From positions 527,196 to 591,195 of the forward strand of contig NZ_SRII01000003.1 in NCBI RefSeq assembly GCF_004684095.1: DNA of 64,000 nucleotides, given 5' to 3'. Below are positions 32,651 to 41,900 of the stretch, in pieces (position 1 is the stretch's first letter; every line of letters begins with the position of its first letter). Below the pieces are notes generated by a model. That model did not search any database. It was not told where the DNA came from and worked only from the letters and a program-made list of their open reading frames with translations. The position numbers and the translations under genes were made by a program. The stretch comes from Hymenobacter sp. UV11. Its GTDB lineage: Bacteria > Bacteroidota > Bacteroidia > Cytophagales > Hymenobacteraceae.

Positions 32651-35485
32651 ATGACAGGTATTCTTACTAAAAACATAACCCACTTCTTTATAAGTTTACT
32701 GCTATTGATACTGCCCTTTCTTGGTGTAGGGCAAACGATAATTGTCAATTACGATTTCAACTCAACTACTGCGCCCAACTCGCCTCTGACCACGGCGGGC
32801 GGAATAACTTCGGCTGCTTCAGCTTCCAAAACTTCTACTGCCAGTGGAGGTACCGCTACCGGTGCGGGGGCATACGTACCTGCCACTGCGGGAAATGCCT
32901 TGACAATGACTGCCCTAAGTGCGGCCAGCACCGACTACTTCCAGGTTACCCTGGATGGGCCCTCGCTTGCCAGCTACTCGGCTTTTAAGCTGTACTTTCA
33001 GAGCTTTCGCACGTCCACGGGCCCCACAACGCTCACCCTTCAATACAGCTTGAATGGGGGCGCGTTCATTACCACGGCCAATACAGCCGTGCCGGGTAAT
33101 CCGGGTTTCAACGAAGCAGCTGTCGATTTGTCGGGGCTGACGATGCTGAACGCTCCAACCAGCTTGAAGTTCCGGCTGGCGGTTAGCGGCTCTACCGGCG
33201 GCAATGCCCGCGTAGATAATTTTCAGGTGCAGGCCGTCAATACCGTAGACCCGCTCATCAATGGGATTAGTCCAGCTACGATAGAAGCCGGCTCGGCCGA
33301 TTTTTCGCTGGCCGTGACGGGTAGCAATTTCAAGCCGGGCTCGGTAGTGAGCTTCAATAGCCAGAATTTGATGACTACTTACAAATCAAGTACTTCTCTG
33401 GTCGCCGTGGTGCCCGCAGCGGCGGTCGCCTTGGACGGCAGCTATCCGGTGGTAGTCACAAACCCAAGCGCGGTGCCCTCCCCCGCAGCGACTTTCAGCG
33501 TAACGCCGGCATTGGTACACTGGACTGGCACGGCGGGCAATACCAGTTGGTTTGAGCCGACCAACTGGAGCACCGGCGCCCTGCCCGCCACCACCGATGA
33601 GGTAGTGCTCGACCACCGCTATGTGGCCGGCAGCTTCACCGTCAGCCTTGACCAAAACGTGGCTGTGAGCATCAAGTCCCTAACCATTAATCCCGGTGTG
33701 GGCGATTCCATATTTGCGTTGGTGCCAGCTAGTAATACTTTGGCAACGGCCCTTACGCTGAGTAACAGCGGAAGCGGAGTAGTGGCCCTGGCCATTTATA
33801 ATAAAGGGGTAGTAACCAATGCCAGCGGTGCCAGTTCGGGCTCGGGTATTGATGTGTTAGGCACAGGGGCTACTGCTTTTATCTACAACGGTGGCAGCTA
33901 TCGCCAGGCTACCGTGCGAGGACACGCCGCCGTGGTAGAAAACCTGAGTGCGGTAGCTGGTACCGAGTTGGGGATTTTTGATTTTCGCTTGCCAACTAAC
34001 GGTACTGCCTCTTACTCGCTGTCACTTGCCGGGCGTACTTACGGGACGCTTATTTTTCGCAATCGCTTGGGGCAGGCATCCACAAGCTATCCGGGCTCGG
34101 TAAACTCACTTATAGTGCAGGGGAATTTGATAATTGGCCCTGGTGCGGTGCTCATCGCTACCCTGAACACAACCAATGAAGCACGGTTTCTGGGTGATGT
34201 ACGGGCGCAGGGCACTTTGCAGTTTAAGAACGGTAGCGCCGGGTCTCCTAGCCAAGTGCTATTTTCGGGTAGCAAATCACAGATTATTAGTGGCAACGTT
34301 ACGTTCGAGCCTGGAGTTGGTATGATGCTGAATAATCCGTCTGGTGTTGTCTTAGCTACGCCCTTACTGCAAAATGGGATGTTTACGCTCACTAGTGGGC
34401 CGCTCACTACTACCGCCACAAACCTGCTGACGCTGGGTACAACTGCCTCAATTGCCGGGGGTAGCAGTGCCAGCTACGTCAACGGCCCGCTGGCCCGCCA
34501 AACGGCCGCTGGGGCGCTCAGCGGCTTGGTGTTTCCGCTCGGTAGCGGTGGCGTTTATCGGCCGGTAGTGCTCAATGCCACTGCGCAGGATGCTACGACT
34601 TACCTGGTAGCGCTTGCGCAGGGGCCTGCCCCCGACTACAACAACTTGCCCACCAGCACGACTGGCCTACCCCAGCTCACGCGCGTATCGCGGGCTTGGT
34701 CCTATACCATCACGCCCACGCCAGCGGCCAATAATTTCAGCGGTAACGTGCTACTGCCCTATGAGCTTACCGACCAGGTGAATGCGCCCAACGATGCCAG
34801 CTTCGTCATTGGTAAAAACAGCGGCAGCGGCTGGCAAAATATTGGTAAATCGGCTGTGAGCGTGACGACTGCCGCCCCCGCAGGCGGCTACGCCAGCGGC
34901 ACTATCACTTCGGGCACATTCACGTCGTTTAGTACCTTCTCCCTGGCCAGCACCAGCGCTGATGCGGCCATTAACCCATTACCCGTAATACTCACCAGCT
35001 TCGCCGCCCGGCGCCAGGCCGCCAACGTGCGCCTGAGCTGGGCCACTGCCTCTGAGCTGCGTAATGCACATTTCGAGGTGCAGCGCAGCCTGGACGGACA
35101 GGTATTTACGGCGGTGGCTACCGTGGGCGGCCAAGGCACTACCGCGCTGGCGCGCCAGTACACTGCGCTCGACGCCGCTGCCCCAAATGCCGTGCTCTAT
35201 TATCGCCTAGCCCAAGTAGATATCGACGGCCGCACCACGTATAGCCCCCTGGTGGTGCTGACTGCTACCAGTAGCGCCGTGCTCTATCCCAACCCGGCGC
35301 GCGACCGCTTGGTAGTGCCCGCCCCGGCAGGCACCCAGGTGCGCGTGCTCGACCTCGCGGGCCGCGTGCTGCAAACCGTAGCCCTACCCCTCTCGGGCGA
35401 AGTGAGCGTAGCCAGCTTACCCGCCGGCACTTATCTGCTGCAACTAAGTGAGGGCGCGCAACCCTTGCGATTCAGCAAAGAATAG
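32651..35485 (+). CDS. T9SS type A sorted surface protein, 944 aa
   Basis: A large secreted protein. The ATG at 32651 gives MTGILTKNITHFFISLLLLI with a signal peptide to VGQ. The first module (about 30-215, FNSTTAPNSPLTT ... ARVDNFQVQAV) resembles a jelly roll; an IPT/TIG-like module follows (INGISPATIEAGSADFSLAV). A beta-solenoid-like central part is rich in Gly, Ser and Thr. The C-terminus (LYPNPARDRLVVPAPAG, LASLPAGTYLLQL) is a type A T9SS sorting domain. Base composition is lower in GC in the first third than in neighbours. Function unknown; surface or matrix display is likely. A terminator follows. Confidence 0.85.
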   Translation: MTGILTKNITHFFISLLLLILPFLGVGQTIIVNYDFNSTTAPNSPLTTAGGITSAASASKTSTASGGTATGAGAYVPATAGNALTMTALSAASTDYFQVTLDGPSLASYSAFKLYFQSFRTSTGPTTLTLQYSLNGGAFITTANTAVPGNPGFNEAAVDLSGLTMLNAPTSLKFRLAVSGSTGGNARVDNFQVQAVNTVDPLINGISPATIEAGSADFSLAVTGSNFKPGSVVSFNSQNLMTTYKSSTSLVAVVPAAAVALDGSYPVVVTNPSAVPSPAATFSVTPALVHWTGTAGNTSWFEPTNWSTGALPATTDEVVLDHRYVAGSFTVSLDQNVAVSIKSLTINPGVGDSIFALVPASNTLATALTLSNSGSGVVALAIYNKGVVTNASGASSGSGIDVLGTGATAFIYNGGSYRQATVRGHAAVVENLSAVAGTELGIFDFRLPTNGTASYSLSLAGRTYGTLIFRNRLGQASTSYPGSVNSLIVQGNLIIGPGAVLIATLNTTNEARFLGDVRAQGTLQFKNGSAGSPSQVLFSGSKSQIISGNVTFEPGVGMMLNNPSGVVLATPLLQNGMFTLTSGPLTTTATNLLTLGTTASIAGGSSASYVNGPLARQTAAGALSGLVFPLGSGGVYRPVVLNATAQDATTYLVALAQGPAPDYNNLPTSTTGLPQLTRVSRAWSYTITPTPAANNFSGNVLLPYELTDQVNAPNDASFVIGKNSGSGWQNIGKSAVSVTTAAPAGGYASGTITSGTFTSFSTFSLASTSADAAINPLPVILTSFAARRQAANVRLSWATASELRNAHFEVQRSLDGQVFTAVATVGGQGTTALARQYTALDAAAPNAVLYYRLAQVDIDGRTTYSPLVVLTATSSAVLYPNPARDRLVVPAPAGTQVRVLDLAGRVLQTVALPLSGEVSVASLPAGTYLLQLSEGAQPLRFSKE

Positions 35486-35504
35486 GGGGGTAGGGAAATA
35501 AAAA

Positions 35505-35541
35505 AGTAAAGGCCCGATGCAAGCTGCACCGGGCCTTTACT
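35505..35541. terminator. Bidirectional terminator
   Basis: AGTAAAGGCCCG pairs with CGGGCCTTTACT around a 13-nt loop, with flanking A and T. It lies between convergent genes (35485 and 35568). Confidence 0.8.
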
Positions 35542-35567
35542 GGCTGAGAATAGCTGCCTACCCCGCC

Positions 35568-35894
35568 TTAAACTGAGAAGCTCTCGCCGCAACCGCAGGA
35601 GCGCGAGGCATTGGGATTGTGAAACTGGAAGCCCTTGCCGTTCAGGCCATCCGAGAAGTCGAGCTCGGTGCCGGCCAGGTAGAGAAAGCTCTTCATATCG
35701 ACTACTACGCGCACGCCTTTGTCTTCAAATTCCTGGTCCATGGGCCGGGTTTCGTTATCGAAGTCCAGCTTGTAGCTCAGGCCCGAGCAGCCGCCGCCGG
35801 CCACTGAGGCGCGCAGGCGGTAGGTTGAATCGAGTTGCGAGTCGTGCATCAGGTGCTCAACTTTCTCCTTGGCTTTATCCGAAACGGTTATCAT
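35568..35894 (-). CDS. Iron-sulfur cluster assembly accessory protein (IscA/HesB family)
   Basis: A 108-residue A-type carrier. The three conserved cysteines are in VAGGGCSGLSYKLDF and SRSCGCGESFSV. It binds iron or a Fe-S cluster and passes it to client proteins. It lies downstream of iscU on the same strand, after a terminator hairpin at 36001-36034, so it may have its own promoter. Assigned to the IscA/ErpA family; I cannot tell which member. Confidence 0.9.
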   Translation of the reverse strand: MITVSDKAKEKVEHLMHDSQLDSTYRLRASVAGGGCSGLSYKLDFDNETRPMDQEFEDKGVRVVVDMKSFLYLAGTELDFSDGLNGKGFQFHNPNASRSCGCGESFSV

Positions 35895-36000
35895 ATAAGT
35901 AGGTAGCTAAGGTGCTAGGAAAGAATAAGGGCGGCTGGGCTTCAAAAGCCAGCGGTAGTAGTATAACAAAGATACCGCTAAGAAGGATTCTAAATAACAA

Positions 36001-36034
36001 AAAAAGACGACCCTTTTTCAAGGGTCGTCTTTTA
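36001..36034 (-). terminator. Terminator after iscU
   Basis: AAAAGACGACCCTT and AAGGGTCGTCTTTT form a hairpin with a TTTC loop. Confidence 0.85.
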
Positions 36035-36050
36035 CAAAAGGTTGGTCAAC

Positions 36051-36467
36051 CTAGTGGTGCGACTTTTCCAGCTCCAGGGCCGGCATGCCGTTCTTCACGC
36101 GGTAGTCGTTGATAGCCATTTTAATAGCATCTTCGGCCAGTACCGAACAGTGGATTTTTACGGGCGGCAGGGCCAGCTCTTCCACAATCTCCATGTTATC
36201 GATGGCCAGGGCCTCGTCCACGGTTTTGCCTTTCAGCCACTCCGTCGCCAGCGACGATGAAGCGATGGCCGAGCCGCAGCCGAAGGTCTTGAACTTGGCA
36301 TCGGTGATGGTATTGGTGGCTTCGTCCACCTCAATCTGGAGGCGCATTACGTCGCCGCACTCAGGAGCGCCAACGAGGCCAGTGCCTACCGTTTTCTTGT
36401 TTTTGTCCAGCGTGCCCACGTTGCGGGGGTTGCTGTAGTGGTCGATTACCTTATCGGAGTAAGCCAT
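36051..36467 (-). CDS. iscU: Fe-S cluster assembly scaffold protein IscU
   Basis: A 138-residue scaffold on which clusters are built with sulfur from IscS. The three conserved cysteine sites are in GAPECGDVMRLQI, FKTFGCGSAIASSS and PPVKIHCSVLAEDAIK. LPPVK is the chaperone-binding motif. It lies between iscS (upstream) and the IscA-family gene. The start is MAYSDKVIDHYSNPRNVG. Confidence 0.95.
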   Translation of the reverse strand: MAYSDKVIDHYSNPRNVGTLDKNKKTVGTGLVGAPECGDVMRLQIEVDEATNTITDAKFKTFGCGSAIASSSLATEWLKGKTVDEALAIDNMEIVEELALPPVKIHCSVLAEDAIKMAINDYRVKNGMPALELEKSHH

Positions 36468-36475
36468 TTCTTTGG

Positions 36476-36566
36476 AGTTATGAGTTAAAAGTTATGAGAT
36501 ATGAGTTGAAAAAGTGCGAGTTAAGTAAGTGGCAATGAACCAACTCACAACTTTTAACTCATAACT
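36476..36566. repeat. Imperfect inverted repeat between iscU and iscS
   Basis: AGTTATGAGTTAAAAGTTAT and the complementary AACTTTTAACTCATAACT in arms about 50 nt apart. It could affect the ratio of the two products. Confidence 0.7.
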
Positions 36567-36571
36567 AAAAA

Positions 36572-37786
36572 TCAGTGTTCAGCCCACTCAATGGTGCTGA
36601 GGTCCACGCCTTCTTTGTGCATTTCCCAGAGCGGCGACATTTCGCGGAGCTTGGTTACGGCTTCTTTTACGTGGTTGATGGCGTAGTCGATTTGTTCCTG
36701 GGTAGTGAAGCGGCTCAGGCCGAAGCGCAGGCTGCTGTGGGCCAGGTCGTCGCTCAGGCCCAGGGCCTTGAGTACGTAGCTAGGCTCCAGCGAAGCGCTG
36801 GTGCAGGCCGAACCACTCGATACGGCCAGGTCCTTCACGCCCATCATCAGGCCTTCGCCCTCCACATATTTGAAGCTAATGTTGGTGACGTGGGGTAGGC
36901 GGTGCTCTACCGAGCCATTCACGTAGCTCTCTTCCAGGGGCAGCAGCGACTGCTCCAGGTGGTCGCGCATTTTGCTCAGGCGCTCGGTATCGGCAGCCAT
37001 TTCGAGGCGGGCCAATTCGCAGGCCTTGCCGAAGCCCACGATACCGGGTACGTTGAGCGTGCCCGAGCGCATGCCGCGCTCGTGGCCGCCGCCGTCCATT
37101 TGGGCGGTCACTTTTACGCGCGGGTTTTTGCGCCGCACATACAGGGCGCCTACCCCCTTGGGGCCGTACATCTTGTGGGCGGTAAATGCCATCAGGTCAA
37201 TGCCATCGGCGAGTACGTCGACCGGAATCTTGCCTACGGCCTGGGTGCCGTCGCTCATGAACAGCGCGCCGTGCTTGTGAGCAATGGCGGCAATTTCGCG
37301 GATAGGCTGAATGGTGCCCGTCTCGTTGTTGCCGTACATGATGGTCACCAGAATGGTCTGGGGCGTCATGGCGGCTTCCAACTCGTCGAGGCTAATCAAC
37401 CCCTTGTCGTTTACCGGCAAGTAAGTCACCTTGCCGCCGAGTTTTTCGATGTGCTTGCAGGTATCGAGCACCGCTTTATGCTCGGTAGTGGTCGTGATGA
37501 TGTGGTTGCCACGCTGGCTATACATCTCGAATATCCCCTTGATACCCAGGTTGTCACCTTCGGTAGCGCCGCTGGTGAAAATAATCTCCTTGGGGTCGCA
37601 ATTGATGAGCTGCGCGATTTGCTCGCGGGCATAGTCCACGCCTTCCTCAGCAGCCCAACCGAAAGGGTGGTTGCGCGAGGCGGCGTTGCCGAATACGTCG
37701 GTCAGGTAGGGCATCATGGCCTCCAGCACGCGCGGGTCGAGCGGCGTAGTGGCGTTGTTGTCCAAGTAGATAGGTAGCTTAAGCAT
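36572..37786 (-). CDS. iscS: Cysteine desulfurase IscS
   Basis: A 404-residue PLP enzyme that takes sulfur from L-cysteine. Motifs: [18 protein letters not shown] at the N-terminus, [37 protein letters not shown], the PLP lysine in [18 protein letters not shown], and the active-site loop cysteine in [17 protein letters not shown]. Full length for the family. It heads the iscS-iscU-(iscA) cluster. Confidence 0.95.
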   Translation of the reverse strand: MLKLPIYLDNNATTPLDPRVLEAMMPYLTDVFGNAASRNHPFGWAAEEGVDYAREQIAQLINCDPKEIIFTSGATEGDNLGIKGIFEMYSQRGNHIITTTTEHKAVLDTCKHIEKLGGKVTYLPVNDKGLISLDELEAAMTPQTILVTIMYGNNETGTIQPIREIAAIAHKHGALFMSDGTQAVGKIPVDVLADGIDLMAFTAHKMYGPKGVGALYVRRKNPRVKVTAQMDGGGHERGMRSGTLNVPGIVGFGKACELARLEMAADTERLSKMRDHLEQSLLPLEESYVNGSVEHRLPHVTNISFKYVEGEGLMMGVKDLAVSSGSACTSASLEPSYVLKALGLSDDLAHSSLRFGLSRFTTQEQIDYAINHVKEAVTKLREMSPLWEMHKEGVDLSTIEWAEH

Positions 37787-37942
37787 GGCGCTGGGCTGGA
37801 TGTTGCTAGTTAAGGTCTTAAAGTTAGTCGTTGACTGCCTACGAAACAGAATTTTGGCCTAAACAGTTTTTTCGAATCCACAAAAATAGCTGGAATCTGT
37901 CTAAAAAGCTGCGCGACCTGATTCGCTCTAAATCGCGGCCGG

Positions 37943-37950
37943 TAGCTTTG
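37943..37950 (+). promoter_or_regulatory. Candidate -7 box for methylmalonyl-CoA epimerase
   Basis: TAGCTTTG fits TAnnTTTG, 30 nt before the ATG at 37981. No clear -33 element. Confidence 0.4.
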
Positions 37951-37980
37951 TGCCGCTGGCCGAGTCAGCTTCCTACCCCT

Positions 37981-38427
37981 ATGCTTACCAACCTCGAACA
38001 CTTAGGCCTGGCTGTGCGCGACTTAGCTGCCGCCACCGACCTCTACACGCGCCTGCTGGGCCAGCCGCCCTATAAATCGGAACACGTGGCCAGCGAAGCC
38101 GTAGACACGGTTTTCTTTCAAATCGGCGGCTCCAAGATTGAGCTGCTGGCTGGCACCGGCCCCGAAAGCGCCATCACCAAGTTTCTGGAGAAGAAGCCTG
38201 AGGGAATCCACCACGTCGCGTTTGAAGTGGATGATATTGAGGCAGAGATGGCCCGGCTGCGCGCCGAAGGCTTTGTATTATTAACTGAAACCCCCAAACG
38301 CGGCGCCGATAATAAGCTGGTATGCTTTGTGCACCCCAAAAGCGCCGGGGGCGTGCTAGTAGAGCTGTGCCAGACCGCAGATTTAACGGATTCAACGGAT
38401 TCCGCAGATACGGGCCTACGGCCCTGA
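37981..38427 (+). CDS. mce: Methylmalonyl-CoA epimerase
   Basis: A 148-residue vicinal-oxygen-chelate (glyoxalase-fold) enzyme that converts (S)- and (R)-methylmalonyl-CoA in the propionate pathway. Motifs: LGLAVRDLAAATDLYTRLLG, FQIGGSKIELLAGTGPESA, GIHHVAFEVDDIEAEMARLR and LVCFVHPKSAGGVLVELCQ, with metal ligands His and Glu in these segments. The last 15 or so residues (after VELCQ) come from a 9-nt repeat that also forms a palindrome with DNA next to the next gene, so the tail may be non-functional. The ATG at 37981 follows the family start. Confidence 0.9.
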   Translation: MLTNLEHLGLAVRDLAAATDLYTRLLGQPPYKSEHVASEAVDTVFFQIGGSKIELLAGTGPESAITKFLEKKPEGIHHVAFEVDDIEAEMARLRAEGFVLLTETPKRGADNKLVCFVHPKSAGGVLVELCQTADLTDSTDSADTGLRP

Positions 38428-38548
38428 CTATCCTGCGGCGCCTAGTTACGTTACTACTGCCGATGCCCTGCGTATGCCCATGCTCCTAAAGCAGGCAGCC
38501 CGCGTAGCGGGCGTATCTGAGCAATCCGTTAAATCCGTTAAATCTGCG
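38376..38548. repeat. Palindrome of 9-nt units spanning two gene ends
   Basis: CGCAGATTTAACGGATTCAA on the left and the complementary AATCCGTTAAATCCGTTAAA on the right, built from units like AACGGATTC. The left arm is coding (end of mce); the right arm ends just before the ATG of the next gene. Confidence 0.8.
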
Positions 38549-39121
38549 ATGAATTTTTTTCGCCAGGAAGTAGATGCCGCCGTTGATATCCTGCTCACGC
38601 AGCAGGTCATTCTCTACCCCACCGATACGGTTTGGGGCCTGGGCTGCGATGCCGAAGTGCCCCGCGCCGTTGAAAAACTATACCAGCTAAAAGGCCGGCC
38701 TGAAGGCACGCCCAGCATCGTGTTGGTGGCTGACCTGGCCATGCTGCGCCGCTACGTGGCGCAGGTGCCCGACGAACTGGAGGCGGCACTTGCCGCGCAA
38801 ACGCGCCCCACTACCTACCTGCTGCCCGCCAGCCGCATTGTAGCGCCTGGCTTAGTGGGCCCCGATGGCACCGTGGGCCTGCGCGTGGTGCAGGACGAGT
38901 TTTGCCACAAAGTAGTGCGCCGCCTGGGCCACGGCCTGGTGAGTACCTCGGCCAATAAAACCGGGCAGCCTACCCCCGCCGTGTACGCCGAAGTAGACCC
39001 GGCCATCGTGCGCGGAGTTGACCACGTGGTGAGCTGGCGGCAGGACGACCAGACGCGCACCGCGCCCTCGCGCATCGTGCGCCTGGGGGCCAACGGCGCG
39101 CTCGAAGTAGTGCGCGACTAA
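38549..39121 (+). CDS. L-threonylcarbamoyladenylate synthase (Sua5/YciO/YrdC family)
   Basis: A 190-residue enzyme making the activated intermediate for t6A37 in ANN-decoding tRNAs. Motifs: ILLTQQVILYPTDTVWGLGC, EKLYQLKGRPEGTPSIVLV, GTVGLRVVQDEF and GHGLVSTSANKTGQPT. It lacks the C-terminal Sua5 domain, so it is the short YrdC type. The ATG at 38549 (MNFFRQEVDAAVD) is the family start; the frame upstream to 38474 comes from repeat sequence. It is convergent with the GH43-like gene. Confidence 0.9.
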   Translation: MNFFRQEVDAAVDILLTQQVILYPTDTVWGLGCDAEVPRAVEKLYQLKGRPEGTPSIVLVADLAMLRRYVAQVPDELEAALAAQTRPTTYLLPASRIVAPGLVGPDGTVGLRVVQDEFCHKVVRRLGHGLVSTSANKTGQPTPAVYAEVDPAIVRGVDHVVSWRQDDQTRTAPSRIVRLGANGALEVVRD

Positions 39122-39122
39122 C

Positions 39123-40121
39123 CTACTGCGCAGCCTCCTGGGGCCAGTGCCAGGTCCGCAGGTCGGTGCTCCAGGCCAGGCCGATGGAGGCATTCTTGTC
39201 GAAGTCGCCCTGCTCCTCGGTGAGCGGGCCCGAGCCGTGGAAGAACAGCAGGTAGCGCCGGATGCCCGGCACGTGGCGCAGGTCGAGGGCGGCGCCGGCG
39301 GTGAGGCGGCCTTGCGCCCATTCCCAACCGGGCTGGCCCTGGCCCAGGGTAATGAGCGGGGCCCAATCGGCCCAGTGCTGCAAGTCCGTTGATTTCTTGA
39401 TATTAATGCCGTTGTGGGGCGAGTTGAACAGGTAGTAGCCGTCGGGCTGGGGTAGGACGCAGACATTCTCCCCAGCCTCGGCCGAGCCGGCAAATGTCCA
39501 GATAACCAGGTCGGTAGAGGTAGAGCGGCTCACGCCATTTTGCTTGTAGAAGATGGAGTACCGACCCGGTTGCTGCGGGTCGGGCAGCAGGTAGGGGTCA
39601 ATCATGCGGCCCAGGCTTTTTTCGTCCACATTGGGGCCTTTCACGCGCAGCAGTTCGGGGGCCGACCAGTGCCGCAGGTCGGGGCTGCGCAGGAGGAACA
39701 GGCGGGCGTCGCCGGTGCCGAAGCGTGGCATTTGGTCGGCGGTGTAGTGGGGGCGGGGGTAGGTCTGGAGGCACAATACCCACTCATTTTTAACCCGAAT
39801 GATATTACCAGGGCTCGAAAAATCAAGATTCTGGTCCCGCACCGTAATTTTTTGCGGCGGCGTCCAGTGCGTCAGGTCGCGGCTCGTGCTGACGGCGACG
39901 TAAGAAAATACCCCGCCGTCAGCCTCCGTTTCGACCAGCGTATAGTAGAGGTAAAATGTGCCCTTTTCGTAGAGCACGGCCGGGTCGCGGTAGGCGGTTT
40001 TGACATCGCCGCGCAGCAGTACCGGCGAGGCCAGCGCCCGCAGCCGGCGTGGCTGTGCGGTGGTAGCGCGGGCCACCAGCAGCATTGCCAGAGCCAGCCC
40101 GTAGGTCAGTAAACGAAGCAT
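39123..40121 (-). CDS. Glycoside hydrolase family 43-like, secreted beta-propeller
   Basis: A 332-residue protein with a signal peptide (MLRLLTYGLALAMLLVA) and a five-bladed propeller pattern. Blades show YRDPAVLYEKGTFYLYYTLVE, SRDLTHWTPPQKIT, SPDLRHWSAPELLRV and STDLQHWADWAPLI, and similar repeats near the C-terminus. It is of the GH43/GH32-type glycosidase fold; candidate catalytic acids lie in RDPAVL and IDPYLLPDPQ. It probably trims plant cell-wall glycans. It is adjacent to a GH28 gene on the same strand. Confidence 0.75.
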   Translation of the reverse strand: MLRLLTYGLALAMLLVARATTAQPRRLRALASPVLLRGDVKTAYRDPAVLYEKGTFYLYYTLVETEADGGVFSYVAVSTSRDLTHWTPPQKITVRDQNLDFSSPGNIIRVKNEWVLCLQTYPRPHYTADQMPRFGTGDARLFLLRSPDLRHWSAPELLRVKGPNVDEKSLGRMIDPYLLPDPQQPGRYSIFYKQNGVSRSTSTDLVIWTFAGSAEAGENVCVLPQPDGYYLFNSPHNGINIKKSTDLQHWADWAPLITLGQGQPGWEWAQGRLTAGAALDLRHVPGIRRYLLFFHGSGPLTEEQGDFDKNASIGLAWSTDLRTWHWPQEAAQ

Positions 40122-40146
40122 AGTACGATGAAGGGGGGTAGGAAAT

Positions 40147-41640
40147 TCATTTGCCAGCCGCGTACTCGCGCACGGCCGGCAGCCGTGCCGGGAAGGCTGA
40201 CTCGCCCGTTAGGCCGCTCAGGCGCAGGCCCGTTGCGCCGTGGCTTTCCAAGGCGTGGGCGAAGTACGCGGGCGGGCTCGGGCCCCAGCGTACTGAGCAG
40301 TTGCGCACCGTACTGTTATTAGTGCGGTCGAGGTAAAAGGCTGACGTGTTGCCCGGTACCAAGCCGGGGCCGGGTGCGGGGCGCTGGTCGTACACACCGC
40401 CGGGCAGGTCGGTGGTTTTGGTGAGTAGCACGTCAACTTGGTCGAAGAAAATATGGCTGACCAGGCCGGCCGTTTCGCCACTCACGTAGATGCCGTTTTC
40501 GCTGCGGCACTTCACATTGCTGAAATAAATGTCGTGCACGGCCCCGGCGCGGCCCTCGGTTTGGCCGGGAGCGTAGCGCCGGCTGGCCCCGTGGTCGGGC
40601 CGGCGAAAGGAAGTGACGTAAATCGGCTCGGCCTTACCCCACCAGGTACCTGAAACGTAGTGCGACTCAACGATAATGTTGGAAAACAGTACGTTGGATA
40701 CCGTTCCCTCGTCGCGGTTCTGGATGCCCAGGCCCCGGTTGCTGCCGCTCACCACGCAATTATCCACCACCACCCGGCCAATATGGTCTACGTTTTCGGA
40801 CCCTATTTTGAAGGCGCACGAGCGTGAGCTGAGCGTGCAGTTGCTCACGGTGATATCCTCGCACGGCCCAAGGCTAGCAAACTCGCGGCGGTTTTTGAGG
40901 CAAATGGCATCGTCGCCCGACTCGATGTGGCAGTTGGTGATGCGCACGCGGCGGCTGTGGTCCACGTCGATGCCGTCGCTGTTGGGCACGCGCTGGTCGT
41001 TGCGCACCGTGAGGTCGGAAATGGCCACGTCGTCGCAGCCCGCCAGGTGAATATTCCAGTAGGCCGCGTTGCCGATGGCTAAGTCACGGATGCGCAGTCC
41101 TTTAACCCCCACCAGCGTGAGCACGTGCGGGCGCATGTCTTCGCCGTTGGGCCCGCGCTTCACGGTGAGGGCATCGCCGCTTTCGGGGCCCAGAAAGGCC
41201 TGGGAATTGCCGTCGATGGTGCCGCCGCCGCACAGCGTCACCTGCTCTAGGTTGTAGGCGCTTATCCAGCGGCTGCCCTCGCCGTAGTTGTCGGCGGCAA
41301 AGGCCGATTGGGTGTAACGGCTCAGGTCAGGGCTCGCCCGCAGGATGGCCCCGCTCTCCACGCACAGCTCCACGTGCGAGCGCAGCGCAAAGGGCCCGGC
41401 CACGAACGTGCCGCCGGCCGGCACCAGCACCCGGCCACCGCCGGCCGCGGCGCAGGTATCGAGGGCGCGTTGCAAGGCCGGCGCGTCGTCGGTGCGGCCA
41501 TCGCCCACCGCCCCGAAGCTGCGCACATTGAACTGCCGAGGGGGGGTAGGCGCCGCGAGAGCGGCGGTGGGCGGCGCCGTGCGGCAGCCCGCGACGAAGC
41601 TAGCTAGCCCAAGCAGCCAGCATAAAGGAGCACTACGCAT
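40147..41640 (-). CDS. Glycoside hydrolase family 28 (polygalacturonase-like) lipoprotein
   Basis: A 497-residue protein with a lipoprotein signal (LCWLLGLASFVAGC). A right-handed beta-helix fold begins FNVRSFGAVGDGRTDDAPAL. GH28 motifs are NSDGIDVDHSRRV and ESGDDAICLKNR; the usual GHG histidine site is not obvious, the corresponding part reading FKIGSENVDHIG. It may act on rhamnogalacturonan or another pectin rather than plain polygalacturonate. It pairs with the GH43-like gene downstream, suggesting a pectin-related locus, though no SusC/SusD pair is nearby. Confidence 0.85.
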   Translation of the reverse strand: MRSAPLCWLLGLASFVAGCRTAPPTAALAAPTPPRQFNVRSFGAVGDGRTDDAPALQRALDTCAAAGGGRVLVPAGGTFVAGPFALRSHVELCVESGAILRASPDLSRYTQSAFAADNYGEGSRWISAYNLEQVTLCGGGTIDGNSQAFLGPESGDALTVKRGPNGEDMRPHVLTLVGVKGLRIRDLAIGNAAYWNIHLAGCDDVAISDLTVRNDQRVPNSDGIDVDHSRRVRITNCHIESGDDAICLKNRREFASLGPCEDITVSNCTLSSRSCAFKIGSENVDHIGRVVVDNCVVSGSNRGLGIQNRDEGTVSNVLFSNIIVESHYVSGTWWGKAEPIYVTSFRRPDHGASRRYAPGQTEGRAGAVHDIYFSNVKCRSENGIYVSGETAGLVSHIFFDQVDVLLTKTTDLPGGVYDQRPAPGPGLVPGNTSAFYLDRTNNSTVRNCSVRWGPSPPAYFAHALESHGATGLRLSGLTGESAFPARLPAVREYAAGK

Positions 41641-41900
41641 GGGAGCAGGCCGGCCGGTGGGTGGGAGCGCGCGGCCAGCACCACAAGGTATTGCGGGGAG
41701 TAGCGCTGGTTGCAGCTAACCGGGCGGGCGCTGAGAATCTGCGTACTTTTTGGTAAGCCACTATCAAGTACGAGGCCGCTCAGTTGGTGCGCGAACGCCA
41801 GTAGCGTCAAGTAGCGCGAACTTTGTGGTTCGCGCCCCCGCGCCGAGAGGCATTCGCTTGGGGGCGCGAGTTACAAAAAACGCGCTATTACCAGTTGCCC

